Assembly: GCF_000002985.6 (NCBI RefSeq)
Contig: NC_003284.9
Span: forward strand, 14,136,001 to 14,200,000
Source: Caenorhabditis elegans
Lineage: Eukaryota > Nematoda > Chromadorea > Rhabditida > Rhabditidae
Direction of reading: 5' to 3'
DNA length: 64,000 nucleotides
Below the pieces are notes generated by a model. It did not search any database, was not told the DNA's origin, and was given only the letters and a program-made list of their open reading frames with translations. This document shows, piece by piece, positions 26,027-38,130 of the stretch (position 1 is its first letter; each line of letters starts with the position of its first letter). Made by a program: the position numbers and the translations under genes.

Positions 26027-26097
26027 TCCCCGGCCGGGAATTGAACCCGGGTCTCGCATGTGACAGACGCGGATACTCACCACTATACTACCGAGGA
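26027..26097 (-). tRNA. tRNA-Asp (GTC)
   Basis: The reverse strand gives a 71-nt cloverleaf: acceptor TCCTCGG/CCGGGGA, anticodon stem CGCGT/ATGCG with one G-U pair around loop CTGTCAC (anticodon GTC), and T arm GGGTTCAATTCCC. TTCAA replaces the usual TTCGA, and the G-U pair in the anticodon stem is also atypical, so this may be a diverged copy. Structure otherwise intact. Confidence 0.9.
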
Positions 26098-26214
26098 ACT
26101 GAACGATCATTTTAAAAGTTTATTGTAGAAAAACGTATTAAAAATCGAGGAAATCGATAATAAATAATGATAAGAATGATTACTATCAGCTATTGTAGCT
26201 CTGAAGCCCAATGT

Positions 26215-26296
26215 GCAGTCATGTCCGAGTGGTTAAGGAGATTGACTAGAAATCAATTGGGCTTTGCCCGCGTAGGTTCGAATCCTGCTGACTGCG
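26215..26296 (+). tRNA. tRNA-Ser (AGA)
   Basis: An 82-nt class II tRNA: acceptor GCAGTCA/TGACTGC, anticodon stem ATTGA/TCAAT with loop CTAGAAA (anticodon AGA, serine), a long variable arm (TTGGGCTTTGCCCGC) and T arm AGGTTCGAATCCT. It lies 118 bases from tRNA-Asp on the opposite strand, followed by a T8 tract at 26305-26312 that could serve as Pol III terminator. Confidence 0.95.
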
Positions 26297-27348
26297 GAAT
26301 CATTTTTTTTCAAATTTCATGAACATAATTTCTTTTTAAAAATCTCGTGAAAACTTTGATATATATATATTTTCAAATAGAAAACATTAGAAAAATTTTG
26401 CTATCCGCGTATGATATGTTTGATATAAAATTAGTATACCTTTTTTATCATTTCGAACATATGTATCTTTGTGTATGTTCATCTGCATCTTACTTCAATT
26501 GATGCCCGAGAACCCTCTTCCCCCCCCCCCCCCCCCCTCTTTTTTGCCCTGTAGATATGTAGAAAGGTCCAGTTACTGCTGACTCTGCCTGAGGAGGAGA
26601 AATACAACAAGGATTGTCACACGGAAAACAAGAAGAACACATTACATAGATTACATTTAGAATGTGTTATTTTTACATAGTACATATCGTTGAAATTGGA
26701 AAATCAGCATATCAAACGCTGATCTCAAAAGATTGGAATGTTTAAACCGGTCAATAGATCAATAGTGAATATTCAAAGTTTGATGCAACTTTGGTTTTCT
26801 TTCCCACTTTCAAATTCAGATTGACAATTGGGTATACAAATATAATGGCCACACCGTTGTTTGTTTTTCCACTGAGAGAGTTTTGATCAATTAACCAGAC
26901 TTTATGTTGTGCCAAATATTAAGTATGCTTGCGGAAACTCTAGCAATTTTGGTTTTTTTTTTTGGCAAATTATACTTTAGAGAGTCCAAATTGAAAAGTA
27001 TGTATTTTGCATTCCTTAGACGGTTATCAAGTTTTTATGAAACCATCCCAATGTTACTTCTGAAGCTGTATAAATTTTTCACTGTAGAAGAATGTTCTGC
27101 GATAAGATACATTTATTAGTACTAATCTGTGAAGTAGATAAACCAACAGGATGGGAAAAAATAGTCAAATAAACAAAAAAGTCATCAAAATTTTAGAAAA
27201 GAATACAATCAATTACTGGAAAAATTGGAAAATGGAATGTCTCGAACGGTAATCAGAAATTAAGAATTTGAAAATAATATCGAAAATAGTATTTTCAACA
27301 GTGAAACATGGTGAGCATAGTGCTCATTTGATGAAGATGCTGTAGAAT
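26297..27348. other. Gene-free stretch with poly-C tract
   Basis: No gene recognised. It contains an 18-C homopolymer (26520-26537) and then unremarkable AT-rich DNA with the vha-20 3' UTR near the right end. The frame at 26904-27119 lacks domain support. Confidence 0.4.
26520..26537. repeat. 18-base poly-C (poly-G on the minus strand) tract
   Basis: A run of 18 C residues, followed by TCT and a T run. On the minus strand it is a mono-G tract long enough to fold into G-quadruplexes. In C. elegans such tracts are the known sites of deletions when the DOG-1/FANCJ helicase is lost. Confidence 0.95.
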
Positions 27349-28505
27349 CTAGTCTTTCTTCATTCTTGTGGTGGTCATACGATAGATGATGGAATCCTTC
27401 TCTGGGTCGATTGAGGCCATTCCCACAACAATGTAGATGAGAGCCTGAAATTAATGGCATTTTTTGGAGTTAACATCAGTTATATGATGAACATTATTCT
27501 GTAATTTTCTACTTACCACAACAAGAATAACAACTAATCCAAGGAAGATAGCAAAGATTGCTGGATAATCAGAGGACACTGGAACAGTCACTTGGAGGTT
27601 TTCGCGAGCTAATTGGGTTGGCGTTTTTGATTTTGTGTCTCTCTTCTGAATGTTATGGTTTGGAATTTCGCGAGACTCGGTGCTTTTCTCGGCGGCTCCG
27701 GATTCAGCTTCGAATGCAAGAAGCTCGATGACAGCTTGTCCACCGTAAGCATTGTTGATGGATGCAGTGAGAGCCTCAATGGCGGCCTTAACGTCTGCGA
27801 CAGCTTCTTCCTTTTGGGCAGATTCGGTGATTCCGACAAGTCCGGTGATGGAGACACTACAATAAAAAAATAATGTGAAACAAAGATTCCGGGATCTAAC
27901 AGAACTTACCGGAAAACATCAGCATTGTTATCCATTTGTACTCCGGCGCTCTTGATGGCAGCGGCAAGTTGATAAACAGCCTCAAGTTCTTTGACAAGTG
28001 TGCTTCTCTTGGTCTTGATTACAGTAGCATCAACGGCTTCTTGTTGGGCGGCAAGAGCGAGCATTGATCCGGTAATTCCACCAGCCGAAACTTGCACATT
28101 TTCACGGTCGGCTCCAAAGATCAGCGCCATGTCTTGATCGAATCCAACATTCTCAACACCGTCGGATTTGGTTGAGTAGGTTTTTCCTCCCAAGTTCAGG
28201 TTGTCAGCTCCAATTACAGTTACGACGGCAAGGGCGCGTGGACGAGAGAACATGTCAACGGAGACCGAAAATCCTGAAAAACGATTCATCTTCTTTGCTT
28301 TATATGTAAAGTAACTATATCACTACTCACCATCAACTTGTCTTGCAGAAAGTCCCAGAATGTTCTCATTGAGAGTGGAAATCAGTGTGGTCTTCAAGGT
28401 TGCGTCAGCATCCGGGAACTTAAGGGAAGCCGGAGCTGCGATAATTTCCAGAGAAGATGCGGCACACGCGGCGACCAGAGCGGAGACGAGAAGAACAAAC
28501 TTCAT
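27349..28505 (-). CDS. vha-20: V-ATPase accessory protein ATP6AP2 / (pro)renin receptor homologue
   Basis: Single-pass protein that in other animals assists V-ATPase assembly in the secretory and endolysosomal system. Four exons (28505-28331, 28273-27910, 27856-27517, 27444-27349) join to 324 residues, close to the human length. Visible parts are the signal peptide MKFVLLVSALVAACAASS, a luminal region with FSVSVDMFSRPRALAVVTV, a dibasic HNIQKRDTKSK at about residue 255 that could be a processing site, a membrane helix (YPAIFAIFLGLVVILVVVALIYIVV) split by intron 3, and the conserved short tail DPEKDSIIYRMTT. The extreme C-terminus MKKD places basic residues where ER/Golgi retrieval signals sit. 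The symbol is from recall of R03E1.2; family assignment is strong. Confidence 0.88.
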
Positions 28506-29054
28506 CCTGAAATTGATTGATTGAGAAAAACAATTAAAGGCATAACATGAAAATTGTTTTTAAAAAATATAATAAAATATATATCAGACTGTGATTTGAC
28601 AACAGATAAAATAATTTAAAAATAGGGGAATAGTTTTAAAATGCAAATCGAAAAATTTATTACTCATAGAAAACATTTGGAACTGTATGGGTTACCAACT
28701 GCAGAAATTATCCCAGAAGAAAAGAAATTCATATCCCGTTTAGGACGAAAGGTTTACACATCACATAGGTTATTCCTAGAGAAAAGCAAAGCTGCGCGAG
28801 CAAAAAAACAAAAGACATCATCATAGAATTTGGAGACCAATAGGGCTAAAAAGAGTAGAGTGGGATGAAAATTCAAAGATTCAAAAATTCAAAAATTAAC
28901 TATTGACATCGTGCGGTTTGATTAAAAAAAAACAAAAATCTAGTGGAATTTGCTAATAAAGCTCACTCGGGGTCGGTTTGACGCCGTTGGTAGTAAAACG
29001 GAGGAAAGTTATAAATTTTCAAAGAAAAATGATTAATATCTGTTATTAAGAAAA
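28506..29054. other. Spacer between sym-4 and vha-20
   Basis: A 549-base gap between two minus-strand genes. It should hold the sym-4 3' UTR and the vha-20 promoter or outron. A Lys-rich 61-codon frame runs the opposite way at 28641-28826. Confidence 0.4.
28641..28826 (+). CDS. Possible small Lys-rich protein (61 aa)
   Basis: A single uninterrupted ATG-to-stop frame of 61 residues with a protein-like composition. It starts MQIEKFITHRKHLELYG, contains EEKKFISRLGRKVYTSHRLF and ends in a basic AARAKKQKTSS tail. No splice sites are needed. It sits between two minus-strand genes on the opposite strand. I recognise no domain. It could be a small gene, a fragment of a former transposon or gene, or chance in AT-rich DNA; the codon content is less T-rich than chance frames nearby. 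Confidence 0.35.
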   Translation: MQIEKFITHRKHLELYGLPTAEIIPEEKKFISRLGRKVYTSHRLFLEKSKAARAKKQKTSS

Positions 29055-32000
29055 CTAGGTAAGCAGAGTGGAGGATCGAGAACGTGAATTCTTTGGGTCC
29101 AGTGGATTTGCCTTGACCAGACGCGGACGGTTTATCATCACTTTGATCACTCCATTCAAATCAGCGCTGATAATTACCTGAAACAAAAATTGATTTTTTG
29201 ATTACTAATAACTACTGCAAAGCGTAAAAAAATTATCTTTCTGGAAAGAATTCCTTCGGTGGTTTTCTGCACTCATGATTTATGTACCAAAACGCTTCTA
29301 GACCAATTTAAAAGTCAATAATTCATCAAAGGTCTCTTAACTACAAGCACTTACATGTCCTGGAATCGACAAATTGCCATTGGATGTTAGCGAATCCGAT
29401 TGTCCCGGCAACACTTGCCCGCTGATATTAAAATCAATCGAGTCAGATTTGGAGTGCTTATCCCGCTTGTTAAGCATGTTGAAGAACACTTGAGGTCTTG
29501 GCGCGAACACGGCCACAGGCACAGGCGCGTTGTGTGTTCGCACCCGTTCCCACCACGAATTGCGATCCTTCCGGACTGATAAGGCGACGGTGGTGTCGCT
29601 GGCACGCCAAATGTAGACAAACTTGTCTTCTGAGCCGCAGATGATGTGCCGGCCGTCTGGTGAGAAGGCAGCACGGATCTGAGAGTGGTCGTTTTGCACC
29701 CCTTTGAACTTGCATGTGAGAGCCTTGTCTCGAATGTCATACATTCGAATTCGCGAATCATTGGATGTCACCTGAAAGTCATTTTAATTTTGCAACAAAA
29801 TTCTTATCAAATTCTGTTATACATGCATAATCATTCAATTTTTGAATTTTCCACTTTGGGACTATTCTTGTTATAGTTCCCTATTGACCGATTCTTGAAT
29901 TTAACTTACCAAAAGTTTGTCTCCATGAGAAGTCAATCCGGTGACTTTATGACCACGGGCATTTTTACCCCTTGTTGACCGTACATCCACAGCAGTGTGA
30001 TATTTCAGTTGCTGAAAATTAATAAGGAATAAGTCATTTGCGCAGCGACAGCAATGCCAAAAATCGATAACCACCAGTCTGCGACCGATGATCACAAATT
30101 GGTTCTTATTTCTGCGTCCAAAGAATTTCAACTAAAAAAAAACACTATTTTTGCAAAACTCACATCAGAAGTATAAAAGATGCATTTTCCGTCATAGGTT
30201 CCTACAACCGCAAACTTTCCACTCTTCACAAATGTCATCGCAGTGATGTATTTCTTTTCAGTGTCATTCCAGACGGCAACTTTCTTATCGGGAATATGCC
30301 ACATCCGCAATTTTCCATCCAATGATCCTGACAAAAAGTAACGATCGTCTTTTGGTAGAAAAGCAACACAGGTGACAAAGTCAATGTGCTGGAAGCAGCA
30401 AAGGCATTCATTGCGTGACAAATGCCACAATTTGACTGTCCTATCCATTCCAGATGATAGTATAAAGTAATTCTTGGACCAAGACACGTCGAGAATATCC
30501 GCAGTATGACCCTTCAATAGTGCAAATGGTTTTGCACAAAATAATCCATTGTTATCATCAGAAGCAGTAGTTGCTTCACTATTGACTACACTTTCCATAG
30601 AGCTTGGCGGTCTAAAGTGTTCCATATTATCTACTGAATTCATTGGATCTGCTTCAGGGTTTGCGTTGGCCGCATACTTTTCACGCATGTCTGAGAAATA
30701 TTGCAGGTGTGATCTGACAACCCAAACGCGAAGAATAGAATCTTGTCCAGCTGTTGCCATCAGTTTTCCGCAAATGCTAAACTTGATGCACCATATGGCT
30801 CCGGTATGCTCGTTGTTCAGCTCCTGCTCGACTGTCAAATGCTCAAAGTCGTATGGGCCTTTCTTGCTTTTTCGTGGTCTGACGATGTTACTAGGGGCAA
30901 CAGATGGATGATGTGGCTCGTCGCTCTCTTCTCCGTCGCTTGTTTCTTCGCCAATCCCATGACGATTCAGACTGCTCGAGCTGGAAACATGCGAATTGAA
31001 TATTTTTAAAATGTGATAAAACTAACCCTGGATGAGCTGCGATACGCACACGCTTGAAAGCCCCTCTGAGCATCCCACTTGCATATCTCACTGAGTTCCG
31101 AGCAAATGATGCAGCACTTTCGATTCCGGTACGAGACAATGTCCGGTTCGAGGTAGTTTCATCTCTAAAATAATATTTATGCACGTTTAAGCATTTTTTT
31201 TTAAATAAGTGCCAACTTACAAGGATCCAATGCTATGCCTATCAGACTCGTGCTGACCACTTCTCTTCATACTCAAACGTCGTTCCACATCAAGGGTAAT
31301 TGGGTCAACAGACGAGGAGAGCTTATCCGATTTGTTGGTTCTCAACTCATCGTTTGACAAGCTTCGCGAATTGCGATTGGTTACTGTTTTAGCCGGACTC
31401 AAACTATTCACTGACTCCAATGCCCCAAATGATTTGGACGATGATGGCGCTTCTTCTGGTATTGGATCGGGGATTCTGATTGCAATTTGTTTACATTCCG
31501 CTTCTGAAGCTGAAGATGGCGAAGATGCAGTAGAATTGGATGCCGACGGTATAGTCTCTAAGCTCATTGTGTCAACATTCTGACAGTCACTGAGATTATG
31601 TGCTGTTTCTACATCAGTTGTGATTTGACGAATTACTTCTTCGGCGACAACGTTGCGCTCCTCTTCTTCTCCGGTTGCTTCACGGCCTCCAAGAGCAAGC
31701 GCGTTAGGTGGGAATGGACCAGTCTGAAATTATTCGTTTATAAGATAACGTATTTCTTTGAAAATATTTATAGGTTTACCTTCATTGCCTTTGCAATTGT
31801 CAATCCTCTATCAATCGAGTTTGACTTCCTATGTCCGTTCACTTCTTTAACATCCGGCGTCGTTGAAGCCATCAGTGCATCCGAGCTCTTAGAGGAACCA
31901 ACTGAAATCTCCCGCTGTATTAGATTTTTCTTTCGTTCCTCTTCTATCCGGTTTTCCACCTCAAATGCAATCGGATCTGGAAGCTTCATTGATGGTGTTC

Positions 32001-33596
32001 GGGGTGGCAGAGGTGGTGGACATCGTGGCATTGGTGCTACCGGAGGATGGGTTAAGGGAGATTGGACTGGAGACATTACTGGAGCTCTTGATGGAATTGG
32101 TGGTGGTACTCTTGTGCTAGGCGAGATGCCCGAGCATGAGCTATCCGTGGGAGTCCATGTGGAAGATCGATGACGGGATTCATCTATAGGTATATTCACT
32201 TTCATCGGCGTAATTGTTGCATTTGCTGATGTGTTACTCTGGCTTATTAAAGAGTTCTCGAATCCCATTTCAGAACGTGGCGCTGCACAAGAGCTTAGTG
32301 TATCCGTCGCGTTTACTATCTGAAATTTGATAAATAGTAAAAATAAACCCTGGCGGGAAAATGCGAAATTTGAAATTTCATAGAAGGTTGCACTATTTTA
32401 GGCCTATAGACAATAATTTAAAAATGATATGCACTGTGTACATTTGCGTGTCTGTGTCAATTGCTAATGTGCGTAGTAAATGACGACAAAAGACGGTCTC
32501 TAAAATGGTGGAAATGATTTCAAAACTTCAAACACTGAAAACTTCGGAATGGTAAACGCTAATTATTCACAACAAATGTTTCAAAAATCAAATTTGTAGT
32601 AAAAGGAACAGAGAATAAAAACGCTCATTTTAAACAAAAAATGATATTTCAACCATAAACATTCCCTTGATTTTATGCAGTTTGCTCCTCCATAAACATC
32701 CGGGCAAACTTTAAAAAAAATGCAATTCTCGCCTGACTCACCACGGTCTCGTTTTTCACAATCATTTTATGATGCCAAGAATGAAGACTAGGAGCGTCAG
32801 AAACTGTGCTCATTGTTTCATCATGCTCATAGTCAGTTTGCGCGGTGGGTCCAACAAGTTGTCGGTTGCCAAATTCCTTGTTCATCCGGTGCCGGAGGGA
32901 GATAAGTCTATCGCGGTGAGAAGAGTCACGAATTGATGAAGTTGATGTGGCGGGAAACTGAAAAAAACATTTAGAGTTAATTAATACATAGTTTCATTCA
33001 AATTTTGTTCATATTTCACCATACTAACAACAAACGTTGTGATACTAAGACAATATACCTTCAAAAAGCAAGAGTGGTTATATGTGTACATACGTTTAGT
33101 TTTTGGCAAGAAATGTTTTATTTTTAACGACATAGACTTGTCACCAAGAATTTTTGAAAAAGCTTTAGAGCTATTTTAAGCGTTTGTCGATTTGATTCTA
33201 TTAAAACTTCATGAGCCTTACCCCTGACGACGACAAGGAAGGTGTATTGAAGACTGCACTCATTGGACGAGATGACGACGAGAATGGAGTTGACGAGGTG
33301 ACAGGCTGCTCAGATCGGCGCATTGCCAACCTGGTAGCGGAGGGAGCAGCAAAATTGAGCACTTCTGGACGATGTGGTGTAGAGGTGTACTGGTTCTGAA
33401 GATTTATGATTTTTAATACTGGTAACAGTTTCAATATCATATCTGAGCAATAATCGTATTTTAAAAAAGTACAACAGAATTTTGAAAAACTCACTTGAGG
33501 TCTTCCAAATATATGCCCACTGGAACTGGGTTCTTCTCCATTTTTGAACTCGTCTCCTTCATTTTCAATTGGCGATGTTCGGATCTGTCGTCGCAT
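29055..33596 (-). CDS. sym-4: WDR44-like WD40-repeat protein SYM-4
   Basis: Homologue of vertebrate WDR44/rabphilin-11, a Rab11 effector of endosomal traffic; in C. elegans sym-4 is known from a synthetic-lethal interaction with mec-8. Ten exons (33596-33495, 33395-33222, 32957-32742, 32319-31780, 31723-31221, 31164-31027, 30980-30164, 30011-29910, 29771-29355, 29177-29055) join to 1043 residues. The N-terminal half is Ser/Glu-rich with a proline-rich stretch (VPPPIPSRAP, CPPPLPPRTP) in exon 4. The WD domain starts near HTGAIWCIKFSICGKLMATA and includes GHTADILDVSWSKN, HIDFVTCVAFLPKD, GTYDGKCIFY, VRSTRGKNARGHKVTG and HIICGSEDKFVYIW. Cytosolic. An alternative start further upstream is possible. 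Family is certain, symbol from recall of R03E1.1. Confidence 0.92.
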
Positions 33597-35462
33597 TATT
33601 TGACATCGTCAATAGTTGACTGGAATAAAACCACTGCATTTTTTAAGAGTAATGGTTATTGGAGAGGCGAGAAATGTGATATGATATGAAACTGTGTATG
33701 GAGGTGAAAGAGAAGGAGAAAGAATCAATGAACAGTCGAAAAACTAAAACCAAAGACCGATAAATGTTCTCGTCGTTGTGAAACAGAGGGGGAGTTGAAG
33801 AGGGACTAGAGGGAGAAAAGGGAATACACTCCTCGTTGCGCACACTGCCTCCTCGGTGAAAACATACACACATGGACCGGTGTGCCGGGAGAAGGGAGTG
33901 CGATAGAGCGTAATTGCAACTGTGCATATGTCGATTTGCAAGAGAGATGAGTCAATCCGAAGCATGACTTTTATTGCTTAAATAAGGTGAAAATTAGATA
34001 TAATTTGTTAAAATTATCTCTTTGAACTTATTTCGATCAGCGTTTTCCTGAACATATATAAATGAAGCTTACTGCTTTAAAAAAACATTAAAATTGAACA
34101 AAAATCTATTAACGTTCATGGTGTGGACCATAAAAGTTATAAACAAAAGGTTCGTAACTGAGGAAATGATTCTAATCTTCTGACAACTCAATTTTAAAAA
34201 GAAAATCATTGAACCTTTTGAAAATTAACTAGAACTAGAACTAGAATCAAAAAAAACCATGCGATAATATTTGCATTTAATGAAAATGTTTAATGCCAAG
34301 TAAGCAGAGCTTATACATTTAGCTGGAAAAAACAACAATTTATATCTATATACGTAGATATATACCAATATGGTAATAAAAAGTTTTGTGGTACAACTAT
34401 CACACAAGTACCGAGTTATCAGATACGTAGATGCTTAATGAAAAAATACAACTAACGGAAAAATGTTTCTGAACTGTTAAGCATCGTGTTTATTTGCATT
34501 AAGCTCAATACATACTACAGTAATACATTTTGTTTTGAAAATCACCAATATTTAGGAAAATAGGATTTCATAAGCTCAATTTAGTATTAAAAAAAACTTA
34601 CTTTTTCATTTCATAAACTTTCCGTTATCCTTTAAGATTTGATTTTTTGTTTTAATTTCAGAAAACAGTAATCCATAACGTCTCATCATGAAAAATATTG
34701 ATTACTTTAATCTTTTAAAGTAAAATCCGCAAATTTTTGGTTCATCGGAAATTTTTTATTGTTCACATTTTTTTAAATTCAAAATGTTTTGTGAAAATAT
34801 AGTCGTTCGACATTAAAACTTTTTCTGAAATTCCAGACAAATAAGTAAATTACACATCTGTATATATTCGTCATTTTATCTACTTAAATGATCGTTCAAG
34901 ATGTACATAAAGCCGACAAGATTTTCTCAGAAAAAAACCATTAAAAAGTTTAAAAGAAGAAAATGACTCATTCCACACAAACATTCGCCTTTGAATTGAT
35001 CCACTTTCCATGTTTGCATAAAATTGAAAAAAAAATGTAAACGAGAAATGGCGGGTGGGTGGTCTGCCGTAGAAAGTCAGCAATCGCAAAAAAGGAAGAA
35101 AAAAAATCGATGGATGGTAAAATTAGATAAGACGATTTGAGGGATGGATGGTGAAAAACGAGACATGGAAAGGTTGGAAGACCAAAACTGGCCACGTGGT
35201 AGATATTGGGTTCGTGATTTGTTGAATACATGAAAAAAAACGAGTACGCTTTGTCGATATAAAAAGATTTTCGAAACATATAAATTGATTCGTAGCAAAA
35301 AATATACACAAAAAGGCACTAACACTTACAAGTTCTGGTGGGGATTGAAAATAAAAACAAAAAGAAACGGTAGATGAAAAACAAAAACACTAGATATCTA
35401 CTAGAGAAGAATGAGAATTTATTTTAAAAAAATTATAGGACGCAGTAGTAGATTATGACATT
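33597..35462. other. sym-4 upstream / idhb-1 downstream region
   Basis: No coding exons recognised. The 33650-33930 stretch is purine-rich on the + strand (GGAGAGG, GGAGAAGG), a common property of promoter-proximal DNA, and would be in the sym-4 promoter. The frames at 34880-35325 are AT-rich and domain-free. Confidence 0.4.
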
Positions 35463-37388
35463 TTAGATACGGAACTTGTCAATGACGGCATCAGCAAAAT
35501 CGACAGTGGTGGCGTATCTGAAATTGGGATTTATTTATTGGTTTCTTCAAATTGCTGGCAGTAAAAATGGGCGAAAGTTTTTAAAAATAATACATTTAGA
35601 ATAAACTTTATACTTATCAAATATGTACTTTTGTCAACTGTCGATTATCATACTTGAAAACAAATTAAAACAAATTTTGAAACAAATTTGAAACAATTTA
35701 CAAATATTAGTATTGCCACCGGGGCTGTGTTGCCTGTTGCCGAAAAATTGCCGAAATTTCGGCAACCGATAGTTGCGGGTTGCCAAAAATTGTAGCATTC
35801 GGCAACTTTGGCAATTGCCGGTTGCCGCACATCCCTGCTTCCCACAAAACTCACCCTCCCAAATCACGGGTGCGAACTTTTCCCTCCTTAACAACATCAG
35901 CGACGGCTTGACGAAGTGAATTTCCCCAAGCATCAAGATGCAAGTGATTGAGCATGTTGGCAGCGCAGAGAATCATGGCAGTTGGGTTGGCGATAGAGCG
36001 TCCCATGGCCTCTTGGAAAGAGTGACGACTTCCTGGCTCGAAGATGACAAAGTCACGTCCCACAGATTGTCCTGGCACGACTCCGGCTCCTCCGACCAGT
36101 CTGGAATTATAAATTATGAATTTTTTATTTTGAAAATTTGAGATTGTTATTATAATTCTATGACTGATTCATAAGGTTTTGTTTTATTTTTTACTGACCC
36201 AGCAGCCAAGTTATCAATGATGTTTCCGTAGAGATTTGGCATGACCATCACGTCGAATTGCTCGGGCTTGGACACCAACTGCATGCAAGTGTTGTCAATA
36301 ATCATGCTCTCAAACTGGATCTTCGGGTACTGCTTGGCAACTCCTTCACAGGTTCTCAAGAACAAACCGTCTCCGAGCTTCATAATGTTGGCCTTGTGCA
36401 CGGCGGTGACCTGAAACAAAATCCGAGGTTCTTTCTAATTGCTTTGGTTGCTACAGGGCTTTCTGGTAAACTGAAATTAAGAAACTAAGAGTGAAACTCT
36501 GCTTTTCCAATTTTTCAGAAATCATTTTGAAAATATTGTACCTTCTTTCTTCCAGTCTTGGTAGCGTAGTCAAAGGCAAACTTGGCAATGCGCTCGGCTT
36601 TGGTTCTGGTAGAAATCTTGAGACATTCAATGACTCCTGGAACGAGCTCGTGCTCCAAGCTGGAGTACTCTCCCTCGGTTTGCTCTCTCACAATCACAAA
36701 GTCCAGCTGCTTGCCGTGTCTTGTCTTGATTCCATCAAGGGTCTGAAACAGAACGGTTTTAAGCGAAGTGAGAATATTTAATCTGAAAACATGCTGAAAG
36801 TCGGGCTATTTCTTGTACCATAAGTTCCAGAAGCACAACGCACATTTGCTTTTCGTTTATGTTTCTTTTATAGCAATGTATTATTTTAATCCTCACCTTA
36901 ATGTGAACAACATTGGCGAACAAGTCAAGCGAGCGTCTGAGCCTCATGTTCAGACCCTGAAGTTCTCCTTCCGTGTGCAAAACGGCCGACTCCTCGATGG
37001 CGCCTTTGAGAGCAACGTTGTTGTTGCGTCCGATGGACTCAACAGCATTCTCGATGGAAGAGGAGCGGGTGTAGTGGACTTCGGAGAGGAAGATTTCTGA
37101 AAATCAAAACTTATATTTTCAAAAAAATTGTCAAATGTATTCAATTTCTCCACGAAACCTACCCTCGAACTCGATTGGAATTCCAGTTTGCTTGACAATA
37201 TCCTGGACTGTGTAGATCAACTCTGGTCCGACTCCATCTCCCGGGATGATTGTCACTTTCAGTTTTTGGTTGAGCTCGGTTGGTGGACGTGGAGCAGTAA
37301 TGGAATACTGACGGCTGGAGGCTGCATTCACCGCTCCGAGGGTTTGCGGAGCCACACGGCTCAACGAGGAAACCGTACGAGAGAGCAT
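35463..37388 (-). CDS. idhb-1: Mitochondrial NAD-dependent isocitrate dehydrogenase, beta subunit
   Basis: Regulatory beta subunit of the NAD-IDH complex of the TCA cycle in the mitochondrial matrix. Six exons (37388-37163, 37096-36897, 36742-36542, 36410-36199, 36100-35855, 35517-35463) join to 379 residues. The N-terminus [18 protein letters not shown] is an amphipathic presequence. Family motifs include [99 protein letters not shown] and [16 protein letters not shown]. The ATG directly follows a TTTTCAG acceptor. The 5' UTR is probably split, with a donor at 38007. The last intron holds a small hAT-like MITE. The symbol is from recall of C37E2.1. Confidence 0.92.
35720..35837. mobile_element. 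Short hAT-like MITE in idhb-1 last intron
   Basis: Begins CGGGGCTGTGTTGCC and ends GGTTGCCGCACATCCCTG, with repeated TTGCCGAAA / TTCGGCAAC arms inside. The flanks ATTGCCAC (35712-35719) and CTTCCCAC (35838-35845) agree at 6 of 8 positions. It resembles the 12310-12656 and 57545-57882 elements. Confidence 0.6.
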
Positions 37389-38007
37389 GCTGAAAACATT
37401 GGAGTTTGATTGAAATTATGGTTTCAAAAAAGTGGAAAAAGGAGAAAAATCATTTTACACTACTTGGAGATTTTCAATATTTGACTCAAACAAGTAATTT
37501 CCAAAGAGTTGCATTCTAGTTTTCTTTTACAATCAAAGATCTAAATCGATAAAAGCCTTGCTGTGCCATGCCATCAGAGAGCGAGAGTGCAGCGAGGGGG
37601 AAAAAGGACAGTTGTTACTTTTGGGTGGATAATACCTATTTAGTTTCCAAGAATTATTCGAGCGAAAAATTTTTAAAAAACTGCAGTTAAACTTCAACCA
37701 TTAAGTAAAATTACTTGACTACTGCGCGTAAACCTTTGTTTTGTGAGCGGAAATTTCAAAAAAACACAGTGTAAAAGGTAGCAGCTTTCTGGTGAATTAT
37801 AGTGCTAGAAAATCGAATGGCCAGCTGTGAAATTTTATTTCTATGAATGAAAAAAAAACACAGTTTCCAAAAACAACTTCTCAACAGCTGTGAAAACTGC
37901 ATAAAACTCTTTTTTCATTACATATTTTACAAAATCCACAAAAACGAAGTGAAAATCTAGAACGCTCAAGTTGATGAATGAGAATAAATAAACAAATGAG
38001 GCTCACC

Positions 38008-38130
38008 TGATGTGCGCCAAGAACAACGGGCGAGGTGCACGAAGAGCGTGTCAGCAGCGATCTGGCGTGTTTATCGATTTTGCCTTGCCGGCGGCCATCG
38101 CCAGTGGCAGTTGTTTCGGTGGTCTTGGGA
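38008..38130 (-). other. idhb-1: Probable 5' non-coding exon of idhb-1
   Basis: GC-richer DNA ending CTTGGCGCACATCAG before a GTGAGC donor (38007-38002). A TTTTCAG acceptor lies immediately before the idhb-1 ATG, so this could be spliced on as 5' UTR. An internal ATG frame in this block ends within it, so it adds no coding. The right boundary is approximate. Confidence 0.5.

Noticed and set aside
27655-27873. 72-codon + strand frame opposite vha-20 exon 3
   Set aside because: Exact antisense shadow of a well-supported coding exon.
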